Shown here piece by piece: positions 1 to 8,608 of a stretch of 64,000 bases of DNA (position 1 is the stretch's first letter; each line of letters begins with the position of its first letter). The notes under the pieces were generated by a model. It worked only from the letters and a program-made list of their open reading frames with translations. It made no database searches and was not told the origin of the DNA. The stretch is taken from assembly GCA_963691885.1 (NCBI GenBank), contig OY829843.1:744001-808000 (forward strand), in the 5' to 3' direction. Both the position numbers and the translations under genes were made by a program. Origin of the DNA: G963691885 sp963691885 (lineage in GTDB: Bacteria; Pseudomonadota; Alphaproteobacteria; UBA8366; Aestuariispiraceae).

Positions 1-332
1 TCACCCATAAATTCTGCACCTGGAATCGCACCATCGAGCCCGCCGACAGCGCCGGCGGCCATCAAGGCACCCGCCGGGATACGGATAAAGGTGTGCAAAG
101 CATCCCAGAGAGAATCAAAACCGGGAATTTTATCGGCGAGGAATTCGGCGCAGAACATGATCGCGGCGGCCCCGAGAACAACAGGGCTCGACAGGATCTG
201 CAAATCTTCTGGCAGGACATAGATCCCCATCGCATTCAGGGCACCCAGAACCAGAACTGTGGCATACAGGTTGATACCGCTGGCCCATGCGGCCCCAAGG
301 GCCAGGCTGAGAATTTGCAGGGCTTCCATCAT
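1..332 (-). CDS. DUF4126 family membrane protein, 3' end outside window
   Basis: The leftward reading frame begins at the double ATG at 332/329 and runs open off the window edge, giving about 110 residues. It starts MEALQILSLALGAAWASG, followed by a NLYATVLVLGALN segment and later IPGFDSLWDALHTFIRIPAGAL. This spacing of hydrophobic helices and the DSLWDALHTFIRIPAGA block match the DUF4126 family of small integral membrane proteins, whose function is unknown. The gene lies just downstream of mscS on the same strand but is separated from it by a hairpin, so it may be its own unit. The C-terminus cannot be seen. Confidence 0.75.
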   Translation of the reverse strand, partial: MMEALQILSLALGAAWASGINLYATVLVLGALNAMGIYVLPEDLQILSSPVVLGAAAIMFCAEFLADKIPGFDSLWDALHTFIRIPAGALMAAGAVGGLDGAIPGAEFMG

Positions 333-386
333 GATCCTCTGTTTGAACAATGCCAGCGTCGTTCAGGCGCATCAAAAAACAAGAGC

Positions 387-406
387 GACCCCTATCATAA
401 GGGGTC
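387..406 (-). terminator. Putative rho-independent terminator after mscS
   Basis: A perfect 7-bp stem, GACCCCT/AGGGGTC, with a 6-nt loop lies 30 nt past the mscS stop. Read leftward, it is followed a few bases later by a T-rich stretch (complement of aaaaaa at 374-379). The T tract is not immediately adjacent, so termination efficiency is uncertain. Confidence 0.55.
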
Positions 407-436
407 ACCCAAGCCGCATTACAAGTTCTGACCTTT

Positions 437-1261
437 TCAGTCTTCTGCAGACTGCTGAATCATATGAACCGTCTGTTGTGGGAAAGGAATTTCAATCCCC
501 GCTTTGTCAAAGCTCTCTTTAAACGCCTTGGTCATATCGAATTTGATGCCCCAGTAATCGCCGGCATCGCACCAGACACGCACGATAATATCGACCGAGC
601 TATCGCCCAGATTACCAACAACGATCTGGGGTGCCGGGTCCTTGTGACAGCGATCATCCGCCTCCAGCAGGCCGCCAACGACGGCAATTGCCTTATCGAT
701 ATCGCTGGCGTATCCAATGCCAACCAGAAAATCGACACGCCGTGTTGCATTAGCGCTGTAGTTCTTGATCGATGTGTCCCAGAGCTGCTTGTTAGGGGCA
801 ATGATCTTTACATTATCCGGTGTCGAAAATTCTGTCGTGAACAGGCCGATCACTTCGACCGTTCCCATCACGCCGGATGCCTCAACAAAGTCGCCCACCT
901 TAAAGGGACGGAAAAACAACAGCATAATACCCGAGGCGAGGTTGCTAAGTGTTCCTTGCAGGGCAAGGCCAATGGCCAGGCCGGCGGCACCAAGGATGGC
1001 AATCAAGGACGTTGTCTGAACCCCAAATCTTTCCAGCACCATAATTATGGTAAAGGCCAGAACCGCGTAACGCACAAGGGACGAAAGGAAGTGTCGTAGG
1101 GTCACATCGAACCCGTTAATCTTACCAAGCCCTTTTGAAACCGCAGTGCGCGACCAACCAGCGATCATCCAACCCAATATCAGGATGACGATCGCACCAA
1201 TTACATCCAGTCCGTAAGCCGTCACGATTTGCATTGTTTCTTCAATAACTGCAGGGTCCAT
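437..1261 (-). CDS. MscS-type mechanosensitive channel
   Basis: This 274-residue protein has the architecture of a minimal small-conductance mechanosensitive channel. There are two hydrophobic helices at about 13-36 and 62-82. A glycine/alanine-rich pore helix follows at about 88-115 (ILGAAGLAIGLALQGTLSNLASG). The soluble beta domain begins at the FFRPFKVGDFVEASG motif. Channels of this family open under membrane tension and release solutes during hypo-osmotic shock in the inner membrane. The length is normal for the family. It is a single gene, with its 5' region facing the long spacer at 1262-1833. Confidence 0.92.
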   Translation of the reverse strand: MDPAVIEETMQIVTAYGLDVIGAIVILILGWMIAGWSRTAVSKGLGKINGFDVTLRHFLSSLVRYAVLAFTIIMVLERFGVQTTSLIAILGAAGLAIGLALQGTLSNLASGIMLLFFRPFKVGDFVEASGVMGTVEVIGLFTTEFSTPDNVKIIAPNKQLWDTSIKNYSANATRRVDFLVGIGYASDIDKAIAVVGGLLEADDRCHKDPAPQIVVGNLGDSSVDIIVRVWCDAGDYWGIKFDMTKAFKESFDKAGIEIPFPQQTVHMIQQSAED

Positions 1262-1833
1262 CTCTTTACATCTTTCATCTTATTTTTGGATCAACGCGTG
1301 AAAATCCAGACAACCAAGACAAACTCGGCGCCAATGCGTCGAAACCTTACCTCAATACCAGAGAGTATATCTATAGGTTGCCGACGGTCATCGCCAAAAA
1401 TATGCAGTTTCTGCTATTTTTTACTATTTCTGACAAATTTTTAAACTCCATTCGGCGACAACGGAAAAAAATCTTCGGCGATCAAATTAAGCTTCCCGCG
1501 AATTTCAAACCCCGAACAAAATAGTTCAAGCAACCTTTTTGTTATCAATCGGTTAGGTATTATAATATGCAAAACCCCTTGAATACGTGCCTTGTAAAAT
1601 TTACCCTCAATACGCGAAATTAGAATACCGCCTCTATTATTTATATTTATTTACAACAAGTTGCTGATATTTACTTGGCGAAAAATGCGATCTGAATGCT
1701 TGTATGTTCGGAAAAAATACCTCAGTAGTGATACGATCATAATAAGTCTTTCCGGAAGGGTGATGACCGTTGAACAGGGACGGTCAAACCGCTCGCCCAC
1801 ATCGCGAAAGGGACTATCTTAGGAGCATGACAC
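1262..1833. other. AT-rich intergenic region between divergent genes
   Basis: This 570-base region separates mscS (leftward) from the XRE regulator (rightward). It is strongly AT-rich at 1410-1750 and must hold both promoters. Near the regulator there is a small hairpin (GACCGT/ACGGTC around 1764-1784) and a good Shine-Dalgarno sequence (TAGGAGC, about 1819-1825). I see no coding signal in it. Confidence 0.6.
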
Positions 1834-2340
1834 ATGCCTCAGCGCGGTAAACCAGTGCAACACGAAAACCCAACCGGTCCAATTCCAGCCGGACGCCCTG
1901 GCGTCCCCAACCCAATCGATATCCATGTTGGGTCGCGCATGAGAATGCGCCGGATCATGCTGGGCCTCAGCCAACAAAAACTGGGTGAGTCCCTTGGATT
2001 GACTTTTCAGCAGGTACAGAAGTACGAACGCGGCACCAACCGCGTCGGTGCATCACGCCTCTGGGACCTTTCAAACGTGCTTGATGTCCCGATCACTTTC
2101 TTCTTTGAAGACATGTCGCATGAAATTGCGGGCAATTCCCCCCGTCTGAGGGCCGGGCTCGCCGAAGAACTGCCGCCAGCAGTTGATTTCGACCCCGATC
2201 CGATGGCAAAGCGCGAAACACTTGAGTTAGCCCGCGCATACTATCGCATCAAAGATTCCACAGTGCGCAAGCGCATCTTTGACCTGGTGAAGGCTCAGGC
2301 GCGCGTCGACAGTGGCGAAGAAGAGGACAGCGAAGAATAA
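1834..2340 (+). CDS. XRE-family (Cro/CI-type HTH) transcriptional regulator
   Basis: This 168-residue protein has a helix-turn-helix of HTH_3 type at about residues 32-88 (RMRRIMLGLSQQKLGESLGL, then FQQVQKYERG). An acidic C-terminal tail ends GEEEDSEE. The extended Pro-rich N-terminus and the PITFFFEDM segment after the HTH are typical of a regulator common in Alphaproteobacteria that lacks a ligand or protease domain. It acts in the cytoplasm as a DNA-binding repressor or activator; its targets are not deducible. The start is supported by TAGGAGC about 9 nt upstream. The downstream MBL gene is 113 nt away. Confidence 0.9.
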   Translation: MPQRGKPVQHENPTGPIPAGRPGVPNPIDIHVGSRMRMRRIMLGLSQQKLGESLGLTFQQVQKYERGTNRVGASRLWDLSNVLDVPITFFFEDMSHEIAGNSPRLRAGLAEELPPAVDFDPDPMAKRETLELARAYYRIKDSTVRKRIFDLVKAQARVDSGEEEDSEE

Positions 2341-2453
2341 AAGACGCAGAGTCCGAATTCGCGGTATCCCGATGGAACGGGCGGTTTTCGCTCGGCCTCG
2401 TTTCGACTATCGTAAGGATCTTGTAGATTTTTTGCGACGGACGGAAAACCGGA

Positions 2454-3350
2454 ATGGCAGGAATTGCCTTTACACAAGGACTAGAATTCAAATACGGGCA
2501 GGTTGAGCATGTGGCAGAAAACGTGCGCCGTCTGGTTCTGCCCAATCCCGGCGCATTCACGTATTACGGCACAGGTGTCTATATTGTTGGCCAGGGCAAT
2601 GTGGCAATCATTGATCCGGGGCCTGCCATACCGGCTTATACAAACTGCATCATGGCGGCTATGCTCGGCGAGACTGTGTCTGCTCTGCTTATCACCCATA
2701 CACATCTTGATCATTCCCCCGGTGCCGCGGCGTTAAAGGAACTGACAGGCGCGCCGACCTATGGGTTTGGTCCCCATGGCGGCGGTCGCGACCTAGAGGA
2801 CGTGGAAGCGGGCGCCGACCATGATTTTAAACCGGACTTTACCCTGAAAGACGGGCAATCCGTTGAGGGGTCGGATTGGAAGCTGACCGCAATTCACACA
2901 CCTGGTCATACATCCAACCATTTGTGCTATGCGCTGGATCCAGGCAATGCGGTGTTTACCGGCGACCATGTCATGGGATGGTCGACAACAATCGTGTCAC
3001 CGCCCGATGGGGACATGACAGCCTACCTTGCCTCACTGGACAAATTGACACGACGGGGGGACACAATCTATTACCCAACCCATGGGGCACCGATTACGAA
3101 CCCCGTTGAGTATGTCCAATCCCTTATTTCACACAGGCTTACAAGAGAAGCCCAGATCCGTGAGGCAATCGCGGAGGGAAAAACCCGGATCTCCGCCATG
3201 GTCCCGATCATCTACGACCATTTGCCTCAAGAAATGTACGGCGCAGCGGCGAGGTCAGTCTTGTCGCATCTGGTCAAAATGGTGTCGGAGGGGACGGTCC
3301 TTTGCGAGGATAACCCGCCAAATCAGAATAGTGACTTCTGTCTGGTCTAG
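2454..3350 (+). CDS. MBL-fold metallo-hydrolase
   Basis: This 298-residue metallo-beta-lactamase-fold enzyme has the metal-binding motif HTHLDH at residues 82-87, the later histidine in HTPGHTSNH, and the aspartate in FTGDHVMG. A C-terminal winged-helix-like region (LTREAQIREAIAEG...YGAAARSVLSHLVKM) matches the LACTB2/GLX2-related subgroup. These are zinc hydrolases acting on esters, thioesters or RNA, and the substrate cannot be inferred here. The TAG stop sits exactly on the TA target where an IS630 element inserted. The reconstructed pre-insertion sequence keeps the same stop, so the protein is probably intact. Confidence 0.9.
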   Translation: MAGIAFTQGLEFKYGQVEHVAENVRRLVLPNPGAFTYYGTGVYIVGQGNVAIIDPGPAIPAYTNCIMAAMLGETVSALLITHTHLDHSPGAAALKELTGAPTYGFGPHGGGRDLEDVEAGADHDFKPDFTLKDGQSVEGSDWKLTAIHTPGHTSNHLCYALDPGNAVFTGDHVMGWSTTIVSPPDGDMTAYLASLDKLTRRGDTIYYPTHGAPITNPVEYVQSLISHRLTREAQIREAIAEGKTRISAMVPIIYDHLPQEMYGAAARSVLSHLVKMVSEGTVLCEDNPPNQNSDFCLV

Positions 3351-3430
3351 AGCGGGTTCCGTTTAGTCGGAATCGGTTTTGAGATTTCTACGAAGCATGA
3401 TTCCCTGTTTTTATTTTGGAGACCGGGATT

Positions 3431-3811
3431 ATGTCATCAGTCATTTCGATGGATTTGCGGGAGCGTATTTTTTCTTACGTTATTGCCGGTCACTCGTGCC
3501 GATCAGCGGCACGCCTTTACGGTGTCAGCCCAAGCTTTGCGATCAAGTTGATGCAGCGGTTCCGTCAAGGTCGCGGATTGTGCGGCCCTGGTCGTCGTCG
3601 TCCTGTCGGCACCGGGACGCTCGAACCCTATAGAGCGTTTGTCATTGACCTTGTCGATGCACAGCCCGATATCACGCTCAGGGAATTGGCGGACGAATTG
3701 AGTGCGACGCTGGGGGTTAAGACCAGCAAGGCGACGCTATGCCGGTTTCTGATTAAGGCGGGATACCGCTATAAAAAAAACGCTGCGGGCACGGGAACAA
3801 GAGCGCGCTGA
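3431..3811 (+). CDS. IS630 transposase, upstream frame (HTH domain)
   Basis: This frame encodes the N-terminal DNA-binding part of the IS630 transposase: SMDLRERIFSYVIAGHSCRSAA, then RLYGVSPSFAIKLMQRF, and a second HTH with LRELADELSATLGVKTSKAT. I chose ATG 3431 over 3416 because the family starts just before the MDLRERI segment. The frame ends a few codons after an A8 run at 3773-3780. A -1 slip there would join it to the downstream frame (…GYRYKK then TLRAREQERADVRRARHHW). The fused product of about 315 residues has the usual IS630 length, so programmed -1 frameshifting is likely. Confidence 0.85.
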   Translation: MSSVISMDLRERIFSYVIAGHSCRSAARLYGVSPSFAIKLMQRFRQGRGLCGPGRRRPVGTGTLEPYRAFVIDLVDAQPDITLRELADELSATLGVKTSKATLCRFLIKAGYRYKKNAAGTGTRAR

Positions 3812-3812
3812 T

Positions 3813-4388
3813 GTGCGCCGCGCGCGTCATCACTGGATCATCCGGCGACAACCTCTCATGCGGCTCGACCCACATCGGCTTGTTTTTATTGATGAAACGG
3901 CGACCACAACCAAGATGACCCGGCTTAGAGGCCGCGCGCCCAAAGGCCAACGCCTTGTCATGCATACGCCGTTCGGTCATTGGCGCACGCAAACCTTTAT
4001 CGCGGGATTGCGCTGCGGCGGCCTCACCGCACCATGGATCCTCAACGCCCCCATGACCAAGGTCGCCTTTGAGACCTATGTCGAGACACAGCTCGCCCCA
4101 ACGCTGAGCCGAGGCGATGTCGTTATCCTCGATAATCTCGCCGCCCATAAAAGTGACCGTGCCGCTGAAACCTTGCACGACATCGGTGCATGGTTCCTGT
4201 TCCTGCCACCCTATTCGCCAGACCTGAACCCAATCGAACAAGCCTTCTCAAAATTAAAAGCCCATCTCAGAAAGGCCGAGGCCAGAACATTCGATGACCT
4301 TACAAACGCAACAGGGTCAATATGCGATCTCTTCACCGAAACGGAGTGCTGGAACTTCTTCGCAGGCGCTAACTATGCGTACGATTAA
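3813..4388 (+). CDS. IS630 transposase, downstream frame (DDE catalytic domain)
   Basis: This 191-residue frame carries the RNase-H-like DDE domain. The first Asp is in RLVFIDETATTT, the second in VVILDNLAAHKS, and the Glu in PPYSPDLNPIEQAFSKLK. All three are in the expected order and spacing for IS630 transposases. Expression probably depends on -1 frameshifting from the upstream frame at the A8 tract (3773-3780), because no good independent ribosome-binding site precedes it. Apart from the frame change I see no damage, so the element may still be mobile. Confidence 0.88.
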   Translation: MRRARHHWIIRRQPLMRLDPHRLVFIDETATTTKMTRLRGRAPKGQRLVMHTPFGHWRTQTFIAGLRCGGLTAPWILNAPMTKVAFETYVETQLAPTLSRGDVVILDNLAAHKSDRAAETLHDIGAWFLFLPPYSPDLNPIEQAFSKLKAHLRKAEARTFDDLTNATGSICDLFTETECWNFFAGANYAYD

Positions 4389-4411
4389 ATGAAAACAACT
4401 CTAGATGTACC

Positions 4412-4441
4412 CGTTATTTGTCGTCACGTTATTTGTCGTCA
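4412..4441. repeat. 15-bp tandem duplication at the end of the ATP-grasp gene
   Basis: CGTTATTTGTCGTCA is repeated exactly twice, head to tail. It covers the last codons and stop of the leftward ATP-grasp gene, so the peptide end DDK-stop is present twice, with the second copy beyond the stop. It lies 9 bases from the IS630 right end and is likely a small slippage event. Confidence 0.8.
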
Positions 4442-5448
4442 CCGGAAAGAAATTCATTCCAGCTTACGCATCGTGGTGCCCTGTCCGGATCGTCGACGAG
4501 TATGTCTTGGGCGTGACGCAGCATATATGATCCAGTTCGAATGGCATGCGGCGCAAACGGGTCCTTGCCGTCATCATCGCCCGCAAACATCTGCAACAGG
4601 CGTTTGGGTGAGTCGAGACCGGCTGAGATACTGAGATTGGACGCACCGCCGAAACGGGCATTTACCTCAATAAACCGGACACCGTTTCCTTCAGAATAGA
4701 AGGCCTGAACATTGACATGTCCTACCAGTCTTAGGGCTACAACAAGCTTTAAGGAAAGATCTGTCAAAGCCGGGATATCTTCTATGCGTGATTTCCAGGA
4801 TTCTCCAGCACGGGAATAAATGCGGCGTCTGGCAACCGCTTGCAAACCTGTTCCATCTGTTGAAAGAAGCGCATCAATGCTGTATTCAGGATCACCGATC
4901 CATTCCTGAAACACCAAACCGCCCGCGGGTTTTCCGAAAAGCGTGCAATAGGCCGATAGCTCTTCATCATTATCAGTCCGCAACGATGGATGCCCGAGGG
5001 TACGGTCCGCAGCACGACAGAGAATCGGGAATTTCCGGTCGGGATGCTCACGCTCAAAAATCCGAGGTACCGGAAAACCGTTTGCTTCGCAAAAGGCCTG
5101 AAACCGGTAAGTATTACAGACGATATCGAGACTTTCCACAGGTGCCACAAGCGTCTGAACGCCAAGCTCCCTTAACCCTGATGCCATTTCCGAGAGTTTC
5201 CGCAGCTCGCCATCCCGTGTCGGCACAATAAGACCAACATTCAGCGCTTTGCAGATCGCAACAAGTGCCTGGTCGAACTCCGGGCTGTCGGTCCTTGGAA
5301 CAAGCAAGGCTTTGTCGGCACAATAGAATGCAGCAGACGCTGGATCGGTGTCCGCAGCATAAACCTTGCCATTCAGCGGCGCGACGGCCTCTCTGAAACT
5401 GTTCAGAAGCAGCACCTTGCTGCTCGCGCTCAAGATCAAAACATTCAC
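4429..5448 (-). CDS. ATP-grasp domain protein (carbamoyl-phosphate synthase large-subunit-like)
   Basis: This 339-residue protein starts with a preATP-grasp Rossmann segment (MNVLILSASSKVLLLNSFREA). A central ATP-grasp fold follows (FPILCRAADRT, GGLVFQEWIGDPEYSIDALL), then a metal-binding strand ending FIEVNARFGGASNLS. This last motif, with Glu and Asn, is the Mg-ATP site. ATP-grasp enzymes ligate a carboxylate to an amine or thiol through an acyl-phosphate. The substrate here is unknown and no pathway partners are adjacent. The IS630 element lies just beyond its stop and does not interrupt it. Confidence 0.88.
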   Translation of the reverse strand: MNVLILSASSKVLLLNSFREAVAPLNGKVYAADTDPASAAFYCADKALLVPRTDSPEFDQALVAICKALNVGLIVPTRDGELRKLSEMASGLRELGVQTLVAPVESLDIVCNTYRFQAFCEANGFPVPRIFEREHPDRKFPILCRAADRTLGHPSLRTDNDEELSAYCTLFGKPAGGLVFQEWIGDPEYSIDALLSTDGTGLQAVARRRIYSRAGESWKSRIEDIPALTDLSLKLVVALRLVGHVNVQAFYSEGNGVRFIEVNARFGGASNLSISAGLDSPKRLLQMFAGDDDGKDPFAPHAIRTGSYMLRHAQDILVDDPDRAPRCVSWNEFLSGDDK

Positions 5449-5669
5449 CGACCATCTCCTGCGGGCAAGCGCCTATGTCCCCTGACAACCCCGCCAAAGG
5501 ATAGCGGATCGCAACCCTTTAATGAAAGAAGATTGGATAGTGGAGATTGGTGAAATTCTGAACCCATTGTTGAGCCATGATTAACCAAAAAGAGATACTT
5601 TGAGCTTGGGAGCAGATAGGGACTGTGGAATCCGTAATAAGATCGCAGGCTCTTTGGGAGTGTATTTGT

Positions 5670-5924
5670 ATGAAAGACTTGAAATCCGCCGTTCAGGAAC
5701 ATGAGAAACTGCGGCGCATTTATGACTCAACCCCTGAGAAAAGAGTGCATGGCGCTGTAACTGACAAGCGAAAAATGGCCAAGCTGGAAAAACAGATCCA
5801 ACGCCTGGAAAGCAGCAAACAACCGCTGAATGTCCGCGTCAATCCAATAATTGCAACCGCGTTGATTCTAAGCCTGGGTGCCGTCACGGTGCTGGCCTAT
5901 ATCATCGGGCAAACACCGGTCTGA
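5670..5924 (+). CDS. Small single-pass membrane protein, unknown function
   Basis: The start chosen is ATG 5670, preceded by TTGGGAG about 9 nt upstream; an upstream in-frame start at 5625 has no comparable site. The product of about 84 residues has a charged, probably helical N-terminal half (HEKLRRIYDSTPEKR, KMAKLEKQIQRLESSK). One hydrophobic segment lies near the C-terminus (IIATALILSLGAVTVLAYIIG). It is predicted to be anchored in the inner membrane with a cytoplasmic coiled-coil-like region. No family was recognised. It converges with the DUF599 gene. Confidence 0.6.
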   Translation: MKDLKSAVQEHEKLRRIYDSTPEKRVHGAVTDKRKMAKLEKQIQRLESSKQPLNVRVNPIIATALILSLGAVTVLAYIIGQTPV

Positions 5925-5931
5925 CAAGCCC

Positions 5932-6663
5932 TCACGAGCGATCGTCCAATGCCGTTACAAATCGGCCTATTGCGTCTGAAGTCTGGGTCGCAGTCTGTCT
6001 GTAAAACAGCATGCCCATGACCAGCAAGGTCGCACAGATGGCGGCATAAGCATCAATAAACAGACACAGTGCTGCGACCGTATAGTAGAATCCGCGGATC
6101 CCGGAATTAAAGCTGCGCACCGCTTGTGTCAGGACAGTCGCCGCCGCCTCGACAAGTATCTCGTGGTTTTTGTGCTGTTGGGATTTTTCAGGAAGACCGC
6201 CCACCAGGGCAACTGTATAAATCAGCTTTCGCAGGGAATAGGTGAAGGAAAAGAAGCTGATCACCATAAGCGACAGGATAACCCCGAGGTTGAGGGCGAA
6301 GAGTTCCCGCGATGTCGAATCAATGAGGGGAAGTCCCTGAACCGCCTCGTGAATCTTGCCGACATTCGCGAACGCGCCCAGCAATGCCGCCAGTATGATC
6401 AGGGTTGCGGATCCAAAGAAGGAAACGGAATTGGTAATCAACCCCAGCAAAATAGCATCAAACGGACGCTGGTTCCGGCCTGTCGACCGCTCCATCCACT
6501 GTAGCCGCACAATATCCAGCTGATTGTTCAGGGTACCGCGCGCGAAAAACCCAAGCAGCGGGGCATAAGCCAGCCAGGACGCAACTAGAAAGAGAATGGC
6601 CGCAAGATGCGCGGCTGTGAAATCGGCAGGCAATCCTACCAAATTTGCAATTTGATCTGTCAT
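5932..6663 (-). CDS. DUF599 family membrane protein
   Basis: The protein has about 243 residues from ATG 6663 (MTDQIANLVGLP); an upstream GTG at 6702 would add 13 residues. It has four to five hydrophobic helices and the DUF599 hallmarks: an N-terminal SWLAYAPLLGFF helix, RLQWMERSTGRNQRPFDAILLGLITNSVSFFGSATL in the first half, and a C-terminal SFNSGIRGFYYTVAALCLF segment. Function is unknown across the family. It is an isolated leftward gene. Confidence 0.85.
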   Translation of the reverse strand: MTDQIANLVGLPADFTAAHLAAILFLVASWLAYAPLLGFFARGTLNNQLDIVRLQWMERSTGRNQRPFDAILLGLITNSVSFFGSATLIILAALLGAFANVGKIHEAVQGLPLIDSTSRELFALNLGVILSLMVISFFSFTYSLRKLIYTVALVGGLPEKSQQHKNHEILVEAAATVLTQAVRSFNSGIRGFYYTVAALCLFIDAYAAICATLLVMGMLFYRQTATQTSDAIGRFVTALDDRS

Positions 6664-7116
6664 CGGCCCCTCAACAACCCTGGTCACTGACGAGGTGCCC
6701 AAGCGGCTTTATCTCTGTCAGGAATTCTTCGACATGTCTATATGGTCGATCTCTAGGGTAGAAAAACAAAGGCATTCGGTCGGGTTTATCCCCGAAACCA
6801 TGCGGCCAAACCCGGTTCCAACAGGCGGACGGGTATAGAACAAAACTCAACATCAACAAATTGGAAGCCGAAGCGACCGACCGAACACCATAAATCGAAC
6901 TTCTTATCAGCACCTAAAATTAATAAAAAAAAATTAAAACCATGAATAAAATGCATCGTAACTTGTTATAAAGTGTTAAAAGCCACAAAAAGTGGCACAT
7001 CCAGCTTTGGGGACCTCCAGGTTGACGACAACAAGTGCCGAGAATCTACGGTACGAAATTACATTGTGGGTATCGTATTCAATCGTTCGAACGTTGAATT
7101 AAACTAGGGAAAGATT
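6664..7116. other. Intergenic region upstream of the putative secreted cargo
   Basis: This spacer of about 450 bases lies between the divergent DUF599 gene and the secretion operon. The part at 6905-6985 is very AT-rich with poly-A stretches. A TTGACG hexamer near 7021 could be a -35 element, but I see no convincing -10 partner. The start at 7117 is preceded by AGGGAAAG, a good ribosome-binding site. No coding signal was found. Confidence 0.5.
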
Positions 7117-8436
7117 ATGTCAGTTTATTCGGAAATCAGGCCGGAGCTTGATCAGCTTACGGCCGATGAGGTGTTTGCGGCATTGCTCGAACATCTTCAT
7201 GAGACAACGCCTGCTGTCTCGAACCTTAACGTACCGGAAAAACCGGATTCTAAAGGCGAAGCTGAGGATTTCATGCGCTTCGTAACGGTAGACTGGTACG
7301 GCGGAGAATATGTTTCTTCTGGCACTGTCCAAGATGCCGGCGTCGCTGCGAAAACAAACGGGAGTGTCACTCAAGAAGCTGGTGGAAAATGGAAACTTGA
7401 CTTTGGGACGAGCGGCATCCAGGGCGCCGACCAGATCCTCTACACGAGTAAGGCGAATGCCAAGGCCGACCTTGTCGCCAAGAAACTCCTGCTGACCGTG
7501 GCCGATAAGGACGGCCTCAATTTAAGCGTCGAAGAGAGCCCTGATATACAACCGTTCGAAACGGTCCCTGAGAACAGTGCCCCCGTTGAGGATAAATTCG
7601 ACGCCTTCATTGCGCACCTTCAGATCGCAGCGCCAAAGCCATTTGATGCCACGCTTCCGGAACGGCCAACAAGCGAACATGAAGTGTTGGAAATTCTCAA
7701 ATACGTTTCAACCGAATGGTTCGGCGGCAAAATAGCGGCCAACGGTGACGTCCTGAGCGCTAAATTGGCTGCGGAAAACCACGCAAATATCTTCAAGGCA
7801 CCATCGGGCGCATGGCAGCTTGAAATGACGGGCAAGGGAATCCAGGGGTTTGATCGTGTATTCCATGACACCTGGACATCCGCCAAAGCAGATGCAGATG
7901 CTCGAAAAATGATCCTTGAATACGCCGCCGAAGCAAATCTTCATTTTGGTTTGGGGGAGACATTCGAGACCCTGTCTTCCGATGAAGTATCCTTGCATTA
8001 CGTGGTGGGTAAAGGTTCCAAAGGCGGGGTCAGAATTGAACTGGAGGGAGAATTTGCCGGCACAGCCGAGGAAAATCAGCCGACCGGTGGGAACTCGGCC
8101 AACGAAACCATGATGGTCGTTGCTTCGACGGATGACGTTCAAGACTTTGCAGCAATGCTTGTTGAAAAAATGGGCGGCAAAATCGTGGAGGGCAACACTT
8201 TCTTCGGCACCCATCAGTTCGGACAGGTCCTTGAACACGATGGCAACGCGATGATCCACGGATTTAATTCACAAGGAAGCTTGAAGGTGGATTTTTCCGA
8301 TGCTGCGAAGGCAACGTTGCCCCCTAACCCCAGTGAAGACGCGCTTTTAGAGCGTGAAAAGGAGATCTCCCAGAAATTCATCAACTTGATGCTATCGTCA
8401 AATGACGTTTTTGATGAAGTGGGTGTTTTCGGATGA
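7117..8436 (+). CDS. Acidic two-repeat protein, putative type I secretion cargo
   Basis: This 439-residue protein has no Sec or Tat signal. Two diverged copies of a domain of about 115 residues lie at about 16-130 and 158-272. Each has a W-[YF]-GG motif (VDWYGGEY and TEWFGGKI), then a GIQG motif (GTSGIQGADQ and GKGIQGFDR), then a helix rich in Ala, Lys and Asp. No RTX nonapeptides were found. The C-terminus is a helix ending NDVFDEVGVFG. The gene sits immediately upstream of an ABC exporter and an HlyD adaptor. That position and the acidic, Cys-poor composition suggest the secreted substrate; the assignment is inference. Confidence 0.6.
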   Translation: MSVYSEIRPELDQLTADEVFAALLEHLHETTPAVSNLNVPEKPDSKGEAEDFMRFVTVDWYGGEYVSSGTVQDAGVAAKTNGSVTQEAGGKWKLDFGTSGIQGADQILYTSKANAKADLVAKKLLLTVADKDGLNLSVEESPDIQPFETVPENSAPVEDKFDAFIAHLQIAAPKPFDATLPERPTSEHEVLEILKYVSTEWFGGKIAANGDVLSAKLAAENHANIFKAPSGAWQLEMTGKGIQGFDRVFHDTWTSAKADADARKMILEYAAEANLHFGLGETFETLSSDEVSLHYVVGKGSKGGVRIELEGEFAGTAEENQPTGGNSANETMMVVASTDDVQDFAAMLVEKMGGKIVEGNTFFGTHQFGQVLEHDGNAMIHGFNSQGSLKVDFSDAAKATLPPNPSEDALLEREKEISQKFINLMLSSNDVFDEVGVFG

Positions 8437-8444
8437 ATTGTGGC

Positions 8445-8471
8445 GGCTGCGGGCCGCTGAGGCTCGCAGCC
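8445..8471 (+). terminator. GC-rich hairpin after the cargo gene
   Basis: GGCTGCGGGCC and GGCTCGCAGCC form an 11-bp stem with one mismatch and a 5-nt loop, starting 9 nt after the cargo stop. Only a weak T-rich stretch follows (tctttatt). It could be a partial terminator or a 3' stabiliser that gives more cargo than exporter mRNA. Confidence 0.55.
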
Positions 8472-8608
8472 GATCCATCTTTATTCAATTGCGCTCATCT
8501 CTCATTCAGAAATAGGTGTTTTAACGCATCAGCCAGAGAAAATTCCACCCCGACGTGAAGTGCAATTTATCGACGATTGAGTCTCGCTAAATCCAAGGTC
8601 ATTAGAAA

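Larger units (their letters stand above)
3348..4403 (+). mobile_element. IS630-family insertion sequence
   Basis: The element of about 1.06 kb is bounded by TA dinucleotides and imperfect terminal inverted repeats. The left end reads TAGAGCGGGTTCCGTTTAGT; the complement of the right end reads TAGAGTTGTTTTCATTTAAT. It contains a two-frame transposase with a complete DDE triad. IS630/Tc1-mariner elements insert at TA and duplicate it, as seen here (ctag at both edges). The element looks structurally complete. It lies between two genes that converge on it. Confidence 0.9.

Noticed and set aside
3348..3350. Idea that the IS630 insertion truncated the MBL-fold hydrolase
   Set aside because: Joining the flanks without the element still gives GTC-TAG at the same codon, so the stop predates the insertion.
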